NCBI GenBank assembly: GCA_037501455.1
Contig: CM074857.1
Location: 102,829,501-102,893,500 of the forward strand
Reading direction: 5' to 3'
Length of the DNA stretch: 64,000 nucleotides
Source: Lantana camara
Taxonomy: Eukaryota > Streptophyta > Magnoliopsida > Lamiales > Verbenaceae
Part shown: one piece after another, positions 12,042-23,145 of the stretch
Layout of the letters: every line of letters begins with the position of its first letter
How positions within the stretch are numbered: position 1 is the stretch's first letter
The notes under the pieces: model-generated
Told to the model about the DNA's origin: nothing
Database searches by the model: none
The model's input: only the letters and a program-made list of their open reading frames with translations
Position numbers and translations under genes: made by a program

Positions 12042-13626
12042 TGATAACTCACTAATTAATCATCTTTATGATTAATTTATGCCCCGAAGTGTGCTTGATT
12101 TGATATTATTTATAAAAGAATTGATGCCTTGTTGTTTATTTTGTAGATTTGGGGCTTCGAGTTGAAATTGGTGTGAATTTGATCCTTTTATGAAGATATT
12201 CTCGTAAAGAGCGGACTCGGTTGGTTCAAGGCGGTTACTAATCTACTGCGTGAAATTAGGATGAGATTAAGACGCAATTTTTGAGGGTCTGCACGCATGC
12301 AATTTTGGGGAATTTACTTTGGACTAATGAAGGCTAAGCATGTCACGATGCTTTGGAAATAATTGTTAAAGGGTGATCACTGGAGGCTGAATGATTTGTG
12401 GGCTTTGGGGAATTAATTTGTGAGGATTAATTATATTTGATAGAAGTGGGCTGCGTCCCATGGAATTAATTTGGGTTGCGTGTGTAGCTTAATTAATTGA
12501 GCCCAATTTGCTAGTGGGTTGCGTGCATGGAGAATGATGGAAAGCTAATTTGCTTTGATGAGTGGCTGCACATTGTGGGCTTAATTTAGTTTATTGGTCT
12601 TGTTTGTTAGTGGGCCGCGCCTACCATTGGAATTTATTATAAGAAGCCCAGCTGATTGGAATTAATTAGAATGGCCCAGTAGTGTGTTTAATTCTTGGAT
12701 AGCAAATAGTTGAGCCCGATTTGGACAAAGAATTACACTCCTATTTTGCTAAGGATTCGGCCACGTGATCTGAGAGGCTTAGAGGCTGGGATTATATATT
12801 TGGCGTGACAACAGCTCTTTGAGAGGGGAGTACGTAACACTTTGGAGGCAGGCTTCGGACGTTTGGGAGCAAGATTTTGACATCACAGACTCTTCTTCTT
12901 TATTTCTTTCGCTTTTCAGTTGATTTATGTTAAAGAATTCCTCTATTGTTTTGATGAATTTTTATTTCATGAGTAGCCAAACTTTTAATTATCTAGCTAG
13001 GGATTAAGATATGATTTTGGATATTGTGAGACCTAAACGTTTTTATCAATTCATGTTTATTTAGGCATTTATCTTATCTCCCTGTTTCGCGTTTATTGTG
13101 ATTGATTTATTTAGTGGTAGGGCCCGACTATCTAGATAGATTTAATCGCATATTGCCATTCATGATGCTTGAAGTGTATGTAAAGTTGATTGATAAATTG
13201 TGATAAATTAGTGACAGGGTTTTAGCGATAGAATTCCTCGTTCACTAAGGGATCTGATAATCTAATTTAAATCTTACATGTGTCATGACTTGGTTGATTA
13301 GGGTTGGTGTTTTCATGGTTCTTAATGCTGCGAATTCATTAAATCCTATCGAGTGTCTCTAGGGGTTGTGAATTTGTTAGGGAAGATAACTGTCGAGTGT
13401 CTCTAGGTTATCCGATTAATTAAGTAAAGATGAGGTTGAGTCGAGTGTCTCTATCAACTATACCCAATCTGTCTGAATAACTTGAATTTATCCTTGAGTC
13501 GATGATCAATATAACAATTCGAATCGAATATCCCTGGCTAGGTAATTTTCCCTCTGATTGATTTAATCCTACGTGATTTGCTTGATAATTTTAGTTGGCT
13601 TTTTAATTCTTATTATTTTATTTTAA
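12042..13626 (+). mobile_element. Athila-like 5' LTR, 3' end lost
   Basis: This matches the 3' LTR (17347 onward) closely up to the stretch ttattttattttaa. There the 5' copy diverges: it lacks the final part seen at 18939-19111, the primer-binding site and the gag start. A TATA-like gattatatatttgg occurs near 12790. Beyond 13626 a ~60-bp local repeat (tcctacgtgatttgcttgat at 13567 and 13627) marks the deletion joint. Confidence 0.88.
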
Positions 13627-13645
13627 TCCTACGTGATTTGCTTGA

Positions 13646-15236
13646 TTGATTTTAGTTGCCTCACAGAAATATTATGCTAAGTCAGACATGACGAGACAGG
13701 TTAAAAAGGTAAATTCTTCCCAGTTTGATGAACTCAAGAATATGATATCTGTTTTGATATCTAACATGAGTGCAGGAATCTCACAAGTGGCGACAGTTTG
13801 CCAATTATGTGCTAGCACATCTCATCCCAACGATGCATGCCCATCCCTACAAGAGGGCACCTTAGAGAATGTTAACGCCGCTGTTCCAACAACAAAACTT
13901 CAACCCTTTCTCTAACACATTCAACCCCGGGTGGAAGAATCATCCTAGCCTCAGCTACGCCCAAAATCCTCAACCAAACCAACCTCTCAACCCACAAGAC
14001 GTCCGAATTAATAGCTTGGAAAACCAAGTTAAAAATTTGGAAACTCAATTGGGACAGATTGCAACAGCGTTGGGTAGGATTGAGAATCAAGGAAAATTGC
14101 CTTCTCAAACCGAGGATCTGAGGCACAACGTGAGTGCAATCACGGTCATAAGTGATAAGGAACTACCTAAAGATGTGGAAAAGTCCAAAACTCGCCAGAA
14201 CAGGGCTGAAACTGATCAGAAAGAATACTTGACCATTAAGCGTGACCACGCCTTAGGCTCCAGTCACGACAGAGAGGCAGAAATTAAAGTCCAGCCTAAG
14301 TCATGGGTAGAACCACCTCCGTTTCCAGAGCGCCTAACCCAGACGAGAAAAGAGAAGGAGGAGAAAAGTATACTTGAGACTTTTCGAAAAGTTGAGGTCA
14401 ACATTCCTTTATTGGATGCCATTCAACCAATTCCACGCTATGCGAAGTTTCTTAAAGAACTCTGCACTAACAAAAGGAAACTAAAAGGTAATGAAAGGGT
14501 AAGTGTTGGGGAAAATGTCTCCGCGGTTTTGCAAAAGAAATTACCACCGAAATGCAGAGACCAAGGTATATTTTCAATTTCGTGTAAAATAGGTAACCTT
14601 AGCATTAAGAAAGCTATGTGTGATTTGGGTGCATCGATTAATGTTATGCCTCTATCTATTTATACTGCACTTAATGTTGGTCTATTGAAAGGTACAGGTA
14701 TTATAATCCAGCTTGCTGATCGATCCGTAGTGTACCCGGAGGGAGTATTGGAGGATGTGCTCGTACAAGTCAACGATTTGACTTTTCCTACTGACTTTTT
14801 TGTGCTAGATATGGAGGATGATAAATCCTCTAAACCTTTTGATATTTTGCTTGGTCGCCCATTTTTAAGCACTGCTAGAGCTAAAATAGACGTTCATAAT
14901 GGATTGTTAACTCTTGAATTTGACGGTGACATTGTTAAATTTAATGTTTACGATGCTATGAAACATCCTAATGAACTGTCTAGTGTGTTCTGTGTTGATG
15001 TGATTGAAAACTCAAGTAATGAAACTTTTGTGCCTAACAATGTGGAAAAACTAAGTTTTGAATCCCTTCAAAATTTGGTAGTTAAAAATTTTGAGAGTAA
15101 GCCTAAACATGTTGGTTTGCATGATGATATCTTTGATATGGTGATACCATTAGAGCATGTTAGACCTCTCAATATAAAGGCTTCAAATTTGAAACTACTT
15201 GATGATTTAGCTAAACTGAATTCTTTCGTTTTATAG
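13646..15236 (+). pseudogene. Athila-like gag C-terminus and aspartic protease, frameshifted
   Basis: Gag (structural) and aspartic protease (polyprotein cleavage) of an Athila-type element. The first frame (about 13655-13915) has a zinc-knuckle-like CQLC-x3-SHPNDACPSLQ. The second (about 13880-15236) continues with QQQNFNPFSNTFNPGW and SLENQVKNLETQLGQIA, both typical of Athila gag. The protease then follows with CDLGASINVMPLSIY, where Athila proteases have D-[LT]-G-A-S, and FDILLGRPFLSTA near residue 320. The two frames overlap and differ by one base, so a single indel near 13870-13890 breaks gag. The gag N-terminus is deleted along with the LTR end. The C-terminal ~110 residues after the protease are the linker toward a missing RT. 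Confidence 0.88.
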
Positions 15237-15369
15237 GCATCTATTGTGGGACTCAAGAAATTTTTGGATAATCTGAGTTATACCTTCAAAGGCGGAGGAA
15301 AATTTGCAGATTCAATGCCTACATGAGCTGAATTTCTGGATGAGCAGTTTTTCGAGACATGTGACCATA

Positions 15370-15647
15370 AGACGTGGCCACGCTCTATGGTCATGCACTG
15401 GTATGCTGATATTCTTGATTATTTAACTACTACCTTCCTCAGATCTCATATTTTTTTCAAGTTCAGGACTCTTAGTGATCATGGTAAGCGTTTCTACAAA
15501 CGATTGATGGAGTATTTGATGAGGAAGTATCAAACCATGTTGTGTGTCTTTTTGAGTTACCATCCCCAATCTAGAGGACGCAATGGACTAGAAGATTCAG
15601 CTCCACATAGTCGAGGGGATTTGTATGGAGGGTGTACCTCCGTTTGA
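15370..15647 (+). pseudogene. Collapsed Athila integrase fragment
   Basis: The frame contains HWYADILDYL, resembling the Athila 'P-W-Y-A-D-I-x-N-Y-L' segment before the integrase zinc finger. After only about 20 residues it reads LSDHGKRFYKRLMEYLMRKYQ and then SYHPQSRGR, resembling the integrase core 'I-S-D-x-G-x-H-F ... Y-H-P-Q-T-x-G-Q'. The roughly 200 residues normally between them, and all of RT and RNase H before them, are gone. The element therefore cannot mobilise itself. Confidence 0.7.
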
Positions 15648-15650
15648 GTA

Positions 15651-17346
15651 GCACTTTAACAAGTCTTGTCGGGCCTAAGACATAAAACAAGGGCGTTATT
15701 GGGAGGCAACCCAAGTTTTGGCGATTTAGGCGCCATTTTCTTCCCTCAGTTTCTTTTTCTTTTGTTTTTTCGGTTCTCGTGGTGTTTGTATTGATTTTCT
15801 GGCCTTTTCTGTCTTGCAGGAGCGCGTTGCTTGGCCCAGATAATGTTGATATGCTGCTGATAACTGCTGTCAAAGTTCTGCTAACGTAACCCTTAAGCGT
15901 GACCATGCCTAACACCCATGCCACTTCCAGAATTTCAAATTAAATGGGAAATTTACATGCCCAGACGCCCTACCTCCCCAACCTGAACTTCAGGGAAGTC
16001 TTCTTTACTCTAGATCTTGATTTTTCTTATGCCTTGAGAACAATGCATGATTTGTGTGTGGGTGGGGTCCACTAGTGCTAGAATTGAAAATTTTTTGTGG
16101 CTGAACTTGTGATTTTACTTCGAACTTGAGGATGTTGATTATTGTGGATATTTTGCCCTCGTTTTGAATGCTTTATGTTAGGTTTGATTGTTGAATTTTG
16201 GTAGAATAAGTTAGGCTTATTGAATGCATGAAATTGTGTACGAAATTCGGTGAATTAGTGTAGTAGCATACCTTCATTTTTCGCGCACCATTGAACGAAT
16301 TAATGTGTTCTGCTTAGATAGAGAAGTTCATGATTTTCAAATAGGTCTAAAAGTTGATTAGAATGCATCTTAGCTCCCTTCGAGGCGAAATTTTTAGTTA
16401 ACGATTGATTTGGGAAGTGACTTAGGCGATCGTTGTCGGTGGTAAGCCTTTTCTTGATCTTTTCACAAATAAAATTATCCCGTTTGACCCCGTTGAGCCT
16501 AAATGTTGTGCAAAATTTCTTCTTAGTCATGTTACAAGCCGATGCACAACATTATTTTCCTACCCTACTTTGAATCACACCTTGCTTGCTCATTTCGGGT
16601 TTGAATTTTTTTAGATGTCTTTGGCCTCCTTGTTATCCTTTGTGCTGAATTGACAATATGGAGGAAAAAAAAAAAAAAAAAAGGGAGATTGAGCAATGTT
16701 GAACATAAATAGAAAAAGAGATGCCATGAAAAGAAAAAGGAAAAAGAAGTCAAGAAAGAAAAAAATGAGAAGAAAAAAAAAGAACAAAAAAAAATTGCAA
16801 CGAAAGAAGAAAGTGAGAGTGTGTTTTGAGTACCAAAAGTTCGATGAGTGAAAAGGAGGGAAATTAGTTGTATAAGGCAAAATAAGGAGAGTCTGGTAGA
16901 TGAAAAGGGAATTACTACGGGTTTTATTGTAAAGTGTGTAAGCTTGGTGTGTTAGTCACTAAATTCCAAATTTTCCTAACCTTTACCCCAAGCCTTACAT
17001 TACAAGCTCGAAAGACCTATCGATCTCGAGTCATGAGTTAACTACATTAGTGGAGATTGGAGTGAAGGATGCATTCGAAGTTAATAATTGGTACTTAGGC
17101 GGAAATCATAGACTAATCAATCTAGTCTTTGTACATTCTCTCATTCAATTCACACTACATTACACGAGGGTATGTTATTTATACTAATTTGTTGAATTTT
17201 GTGCAATTGAGTAGTGTGTTGATGAGCTAGAATTGTTTAGGCGAGAATTCGATGATTACCTTTGTGATTGAGTTTGATGGGTGATGTTATGTCTATTAAT
17301 TTTCATGATTCCTCGAGGACAAGTAATGGGCTAGTGTGGGGGGATT
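15651..17346 (+). other. Athila-like 3' untranslated region and polypurine tract
   Basis: About 1.7 kb without a convincing frame. It includes ttgggaggcaaccca (15699-15713), a stretch often seen downstream of pol in Athila elements, a purine-rich A/G tract at 16660-16830, and the polypurine tract ctagtgtggggggattt ending at 17346 right before the 3' LTR. Minus-strand frames over the A-rich tract are low-complexity artefacts. Confidence 0.75.
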
Positions 17347-19111
17347 TGATAACTCGCTAATTAATCATCTTTATGATTAATTTATGCCCCGAAGTGTGCA
17401 TGATTTGATATTATTTATAAAAGAATTGATGCCTTGTTGTTTATTTTGTAGATTCGGAGCTTCGAGTTGAAATTGGTGTGAATTTGATCCTTTTATGAAG
17501 ATATTCTCGTAAAGAGCGGACTCGGTTGGTTCAAGGTGGTTACTAATCTACTGCGTGAAATTAGGATGGGATTAGGACGCAATTTTTTAGGGCCTGCACG
17601 CATGCAATTTTGGGGAATTTACTTTGGACTAATGAAAGCTAAGCATATCACGATGCTTTGGAATTAATTGTGAAAGGGTGATCACTGGAGGCTGAATGAT
17701 TTGTGGGCTTTGGGGAATTAATTTGTGAGGATTAATTATATTTGTTAGAAGTGGGCTGCGTCCCTTGGAATTAATTTGGGTTGCGTGTGTAGCTTAATTA
17801 ATTGAGCCCAATTTGCTAGTGGGTTGCGTGCATGGAGAATGATGGAAAGCTAATTTGCTTTGATGATTGGCTGCACGTTGTGGGCTTAATTTAGTTTCTT
17901 GGTCTTGTTTGTTAGTGGGCCGCGCCTACCATTGAAATTTATTATAAGAAGCCCAGCTGATTGGAATTAATTAGAATGGCCCAGTAGTGTGTTTAATTCT
18001 TGGAGAGCAAATAGTTGAGCCCGATTTGGACAAAGAATTACACTCCTATTTTGCTAAGGATTCGGCCACGTGATCTGAGAGGCTTAGAGGCTGGGATTAT
18101 ATATTTGGCGTGACAGCAGCTCTTTGAGAGGGGAGTACGTAACACTTTGGAGGCAGGCTTCAGACGTTTGGGAGCAAGATTTTGACATCACAGACTCTTC
18201 TTCTTTATTTCTTTCGCTTTTCAGTTGATTTATGTTAAAGAATTCCTCTATTGTTTTGATGAATTTTTATTTCATGAGTAGCTAAACTTTTAATTATCTA
18301 GCTATGGATTAAGATTCGATTTTGGATATTGTGAGGCCTAAACGTTTTTATCAATTCATGTTTATTTAAGCATTTATCTTATCTCCCTGTTTCGCGTTTA
18401 TTGTGATTGATTTATTTAGTGGTAGGGCCCGACCATCTAGATAGATTTAATTGCATATTGCCATTCATGATGCTTGAAGTGTATGTAAAGTTGATTGATA
18501 AATTGTGGTAAATTAGTGACAGGGTTTTAGCGATAGAATTCCTCGTTCACTAAGGGATCTAATAATCTAATTTAAATCTTACGTGTATCACGACTTGGTT
18601 GATTAGGGTTGGTGTTTTTATGGTTCTTAATGCTGCGAATTCATTAAATCCTGTCGAGTGTCTCTAGGGGTTGTGAATTTGTTAGGGAAGATAACTGTCG
18701 AGTATCTCTAGGCTATCTGATTAATTAAGTAAATATGAGGTTGAGTCGAGTGTCTCTATCAACTATACCCAATCTGTCTGAATAACTTGAATTTATCCTT
18801 GAGTCGATGATCAATATAACAATTCGAATCGAATATCCCTGGCTAGGTAATTTTCCCTCTGATTGATTTAATCCTACGTGAGTTGCTTGATAATTTTAGT
18901 TGGCTTTTTAATTCTTATTATTTTATTTTAATTGCATACTTTAGTTATAATAATCCAAAACCCCCCTTTTAATTGTTGCTTTTCGTGAATTTCTTGGAAT
19001 TGTTAGAAATAAGTCAACCAGTCTCTGTGGATCGACCCTGTTTGCACTATACTCTGTGTTTAGTCGTTGAATAGGAGTTTTATTTATTTTTGACGGATTC
19101 GACACCTGTCA
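17347..19111 (+). mobile_element. Athila-like 3' LTR (1765 bp)
   Basis: A complete LTR from TGATAACTCG to …GACACCTGTCA. It keeps the ~170 bp at its 3' end that the 5' copy lost. It is preceded by a polypurine tract and followed by the CATTA target duplication. A TATA-like gattatatatttggcg occurs near 18095. Confidence 0.92.
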
Positions 19112-19560
19112 CATTAGGTTCACCAGCCTTTGGTAAGTGGCCCATGTATTCTTAAGTCCGAACGACATTACCTTGAAATGGTATATGCCCTTCACGACTA
19201 TGAAGACGGTATATGGGATGTCTTCTGGGGCTATGGAGATCTGATAGTACCCCTAGAAGGCGTCCATCATACTCAACATCTCGCATCCAGCTGTCGAGTC
19301 GACGAGCTGATCGATACGGGGAAGTGGATATGGGTCCTTCGGGCATACTTTGTTGAGATCAGTGAAGTCGTTGCACATCCTCCATTTTTCTCATGTTTTT
19401 TGTACGAGGACCACATTGCACAACCAGTTAATATACTAAGCTGGGGTAACGTAGCCCGCGTCGAGGAGTTTGTTGACCTCACCCTCGATGATTTCATTCC
19501 TCTCTTTTGCTTGATAGGTTTGTAGGTTGGGTCGATCTCGAGACGGTCGCAGATCACCTT
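19112..19560 (-). pseudogene. Gypsy RT N-terminal half
   Basis: The minus strand encodes the RT palm of the Tat-like gypsy: CPKDPYPLPRIDQLVD, then MMDAF-x-GYYQI with the first catalytic Asp, then MSFGLKNTWATYQRLVNLM, ending exactly at the Athila insertion. The Asp in M-D-A-F is kept. An in-frame stop replaces the residue after M-D-A-F (usually S), and other stops lie upstream. The gene continues at 12041. Confidence 0.85.
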
Positions 19561-19765
19561 CAGGTCGATCCCGGTCAGATCTTTAACGGTCTAGGCGAAG
19601 ACATCAGCATTCTCTCGGGGAAACTCGATCATCATGATCTTATGTTGGGGGGTGCATGTTTGCCCCTATCTTGGTGGACTTGCTGCTATCACCCGGTACA
19701 AGGGGTATCTCCTTCAATGATTCTGAGGGTTCGATCCGTTCGCTAGCTTTCCTTTTTCGAGCCAC
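19561..19765 (-). other. Gypsy protease-RT linker, decayed
   Basis: This lies between the protease-linker frame and the RT and should encode the region before the RT fingers. Minus-strand frames are interrupted by stops and I could not read a domain in it. Confidence 0.5.
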
Positions 19766-20286
19766 TTACGAGCCCTCAATCTCGCCCTCTGTTGTTGGAA
19801 GATTGATTTCCCTGTCTGCGTAGGTTTGGAGATCGAGACATTCGTTTACCTCCTTTTCTTTTGGCTCCTTAAGGGTGATGGCATAACACGCCCAACTGTC
19901 CGGGACGTCGCACTCCACTTTTTCGACCCCATTGGGCGTCGGCATCTTTAGCTTCTGATGGTAAGTAGAGATCATGGCCCTGAACTGGATGAGGCCTGGC
20001 GGCCAAAAATCATGTTGTAGGCCAGGGGCATGTTAACGACCACATATTCAACCTCTTTGGTAAATTGCCGTGGCGAGGTTCCCATCGAGGTGAGCAGTCG
20101 GATGCGCCTAAGTGGAACAACCTGCGATATACCGAAGCCAGACAGAGGCGTTCGGATCGGATCGAGTTTCAAGTTATGTAATTTCATTTTTTCAAGAGTA
20201 GAGTAAAAGATAATGTTCGTGCTACTTCCATTATCGACAAGGCATTTGGTTACATTGAAGTTAGCCACGCCTAAGGTCACCACCAT
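19766..20286 (-). pseudogene. Gypsy aspartic protease and linker
   Basis: The minus-strand frame 20286-19972 has CLVDNGSSTNIIFYSTLEKM, the plant gypsy aspartic protease active site; the usual form is V-D-x-G-S-S-x-[DN]-[IV]-[IL]. The C-terminal NMPLAYNMIFGRQ is the second conserved block (usually I-L-G-R). The overlapping frame 19975-19766 reads ISTYHQKLKMPTPNGVEKV, matching the post-protease 'Y-H-x-x-[LM]-K-F-P-T-x-x-G' segment. A frameshift near 19975 separates the two. Neither is intact. Confidence 0.82.
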
Positions 20287-20385
20287 TGGACAACTAGTCG
20301 TTTTGCCCTTCCGATGTGGGCCCAGGTGGCTGTCATTCTCGCTAAAACTAACCTCCTACCCCTCCCACTCCCTACCCTGGCCGAT

Positions 20386-22316
20386 CTAGAGGACCTCATC
20401 GTGGGGACCGTTGTACTCTCGAGCCGCCTTCCTAATATTCCTTTTTCGAGCGGTGTTGGAGTCACCTCCCTCGTACCCCCCGGCTATCATGTAGATGGTG
20501 CCGTTCGTCGGGGGTTTGTCTTCATTCCTCTCGAGCGGCTGCTTGCCCGACCTCCTTTGCGGCGACCTCGAGTAAGAGCGGGATCGATCCTTGGATCGAC
20601 CAGCTTTTTCGGAGAAGTGGTCGATTTTTTGGACAAAATCCTTCAAATGCTCTCCTCGGATGAGTCGTTTGATCTCATCGCGGAGGGCGAGACACTCTTC
20701 AGTGGTGTGGCCCCACTGTTGATGGTAGCCACAGAATTTCCCAGACTTCTGAGCCTTCGGACCTTCACGGATGGTCTTGGGCTTGTTCAAAAGCTTCTTG
20801 TCGATTACAGTGAAGATCTGTTCGATGTGAGCATTGAGGGGAATATAGCTTCTACGATCGATCTGGGTCGGTTGATCGATTTTCCCCTTTGATTTCTTGG
20901 GCTCTTCCCCTTCCGACTAGGGTTCGAGCCTGAGCCAAAGTTGTGCCCCTCAGACCGGGGCTGCGACAGGGGCCCATGAGTTAGGGCCATCTCTTCCACT
21001 CGCATGAAGCCGCGAGCAATGTCTTGAATCTTGGTCAGGTTCCAGGGTTCGGCCCTGACGATCTCGTCTGCCCACATGCGGTTCCGCAAGGCTCAATGGA
21101 CGACCGACAACAATGTATCCATCGTTGGTCCTCGACCCGGATTACTTCCCTCGAGAATCTTGTGAAGAAGTCCCTGAGGGATTCGCCATCTTCTTGGCGG
21201 AGATTGTTGAGGTATGAGGGCGACAGTTTCTCTCCAGACATAGAGGAGAAATGCGCTAAAAATCGATCTACAAAGTGGTTATAGGTCGAGATGCATCGAG
21301 GCGGCAGACGGATAAACCAGTCCTGCCCCGGGCCCGTCAGAGTGGTGACGAATAGCTTGGCCCATATTTACTGTGGGTGGGGGTGCAACAACATCCTGTT
21401 CTTGAAGGCTGTCACATGCTTCTCGAGATCGGATGTCCCATTGTACAGTGGCAACCCTGTCGGGATCCTGTCCCCGTCGCAGGTCGTCCGGAGGATGTCC
21501 TTAGAAAAGGGGGAAGGCTCCTCCTTGTGACTCCAAAAGCGCAAGGGGCGGCGGTTCAACCCTGCACGTAAATTGACCTGCTTTTGGGAGATCATGGATC
21601 CTTGATCTCCCAGGCTGTCTAGGACCCTCCTCTGCGACGGGTCGAAGTATGGGTTGGGCTCGTTCTCTTGATGAGCCGTTGTAATCCTTGCAGCTTCGTC
21701 TCGGGCAGATCGTGCGGGGGATCCGATTTCGCAGATCGTCAAACTCTTCGTAGTCGTAGTCGACCACACGTTTGCCGCGATTAGCGCGGCTCGGGTGGTC
21801 CGATTCACCATGGCCTTCGAATGGGGCCTGCTTGCTATCTCCTGGCGGCGGCAGTAGTGGAGGTACAAATCCCTGGGCCTGGACCTGGCCCATGCTCGTT
21901 TGGGAGGTGAGCCCCCAGATGACCTGGGCAGGTCCGCTGTTGAGCGGCTGAAAGTAATACGGAACGGTAGGCCCATAGGTCTGGGCTGCGGGCCCTAAAG
22001 CACTATCCATCATAGGGTTTGGAATGGTAGCAGGGCTGGCCCTTGGTAGCTCTGGACGCCTCGACTCGCGGCCCTCAACATGGCCTTGCTCGATCTCGAC
22101 TCGCCACTGGTCGAGGAATGCGTCCAAGTCTGCCTGAGTGATGGTGACCCTAGGCGTAGCCTCCTGTTGAGGCAAGATGATGCCGACGCTAGTGCCGACA
22201 TGTCCAACAACAGGGAGGACAGTGGAAGGGTTGCCAAGCGACGCGTTAACATCGTGTCTGCCTTTGGCGACCTCCTCTATGTCGTCGTCACGGATAGTGA
22301 GTCTCGTATTCACCAT
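20386..22316 (-). pseudogene. Gypsy gag, broken into several frames
   Basis: Gag starts at 22316 with MVNTRLTIRDDD, a common start for Tat-lineage gag, followed by a Pro/Gln-rich region. The capsid-like part is scattered over frames at 21976-21368 and 21241-21035; NNLRQEDGESLRDFFTRFSREV is the conserved gag block, usually 'L-x-x-L-R-Q-x-x-x-E-S-L-R-x-F'. A zinc-finger-like FCGYHQQWGHTTEECLAL follows at about 20730, then an Arg/Ser-rich tail. At least three frameshifts separate these parts. Confidence 0.83.
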
Positions 22317-22376
22317 AGCAGCGGATGAAAAGTGCTAAGGGTTTTATCTAGATCGATAGAAAGAAGAAGAAAGGAT

Positions 22377-22398
22377 ATTCCCACAGACGATGCCAAAC
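22377..22398 (-). other. Gypsy primer-binding region
   Basis: On the minus strand this reads GTTTGGCATCGTCTGTGGGA, very close to the TTGGCGCCGTCTGTGGGAA block that follows the 5' LTR in many plant gypsy elements. It directly abuts the LTR end (…CGGATCA). A related block at 51051-51072 belongs to a different gypsy. Confidence 0.85.
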
Positions 22399-23145
22399 TG
22401 ATCCGGCTCAAATCTGATCAATCCGAGTTGTCGAACTGGTTGGCAGGTTTGAGTCGATCAGTCAAGAATTTGTATACGTGGGTTCTTTATTGATCTGGAA
22501 ACTCTCAACACACGTAAGCTAGAAGGCCAAATTAGGGAACTTGGGGTTGGGCCCAAGTATGACACTCCGACGCTCAAGTCAGTATTGGGATCTTAGTGAG
22601 AGAAATAAATGCAATAAGTGCGAAATAAATGCTCTTGAATGCTTACTAACTACTGTTCAAGGGGGGTATATTTATAGTCTTGGCCAATTAACACAGTAGT
22701 ACGTGTACCACGATTATGCATTAATTACACTGCAGGCGATCGACCCATTGGTCGGTAGCCAGAGCTGGCCCAGCTGAGGTCGAGTGTACTTTCTTTCTCC
22801 TTTTGGTGTAGACAGGTACAGTAGGGCATTGAATGTTCCTTGGTACGCTTGTCCTAGGGAATGAGAGGCCTACACGTGTCCCGACAAAGATGTTTTAAGG
22901 TATCTTGGTATCGGGTGACGTAGGGCATCGACTTTCGGATCGAGGTCATGCCGGATCGAGATCGAGCGTCAGATCGGCATGACTCGCGGGCCCGTGTGAT
23001 GGGCAGACCGACAGTTTGGGGATCGACATATCGATCCAAACGGATATCACGCCACGTACGGTCCACGTGGTGGTTCCTGGGTAACCGAGGTGGCAAAGAG
23101 CCTACGTGGCCCTTCGAGGGCACGCCACGTGGCCTAGTCAGATCA
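22399..23145 (-). mobile_element. Tat-like gypsy 5' LTR (747 bp)
   Basis: Minus-strand termini TGATCTGACTAGG (23145) and …GCCGGATCA (22399) form an LTR next to the primer-binding region. A TATA-like ACTATAAATATACC lies at about 22666-22679 on the minus strand. Upstream of it, between 23050 and 23135, are four ACGTG-type cores (e.g. tccacgtggtgg and gccacgtggcc). No second copy is in the window; the 3' LTR should lie left of position 1. Confidence 0.8.

Larger units (their letters stand above)
12042..19111 (+). mobile_element. Athila-like non-autonomous gypsy inserted in the Tat-like RT
   Basis: Two direct repeats beginning TGATAACTC(A/G)CTAATTAATC are the LTRs (12042-13626, damaged at its 3' end, and 17347-19111). 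The flanks read TATTA (12037-12041) and CATTA (19112-19116), a 5-bp target duplication with one change. Joining the flanks restores the RT reading frame of the surrounding gypsy. The interior keeps gag-protease of Athila type but has no RT or RNase H and only crumbs of integrase. The plus orientation opposes the host element. Confidence 0.9.
10987..23145 (-). mobile_element. Tat-like Ty3/gypsy element, minus strand, left end cut by copia A
   Basis: Reading leftward from 23145 the order is 5' LTR, PBS, gag, protease, RT, RNase H and integrase zinc-binding region. This is Ty3/gypsy order (integrase last). The second-type RNase H with the N-N-E-A-E-Y-E-A-L block marks the plant Tat lineage. The element is split by an Athila-like element (12042-19111), and its remaining integrase and 3' LTR should lie beyond the window, past copia A. 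Coding frames contain stops and frameshifts. Confidence 0.88.

Noticed and set aside
16565..16880. Minus-strand frames rich in Phe and Leu
   Set aside because: Direct translations of an A/G-rich tract in the Athila-like 3' region.
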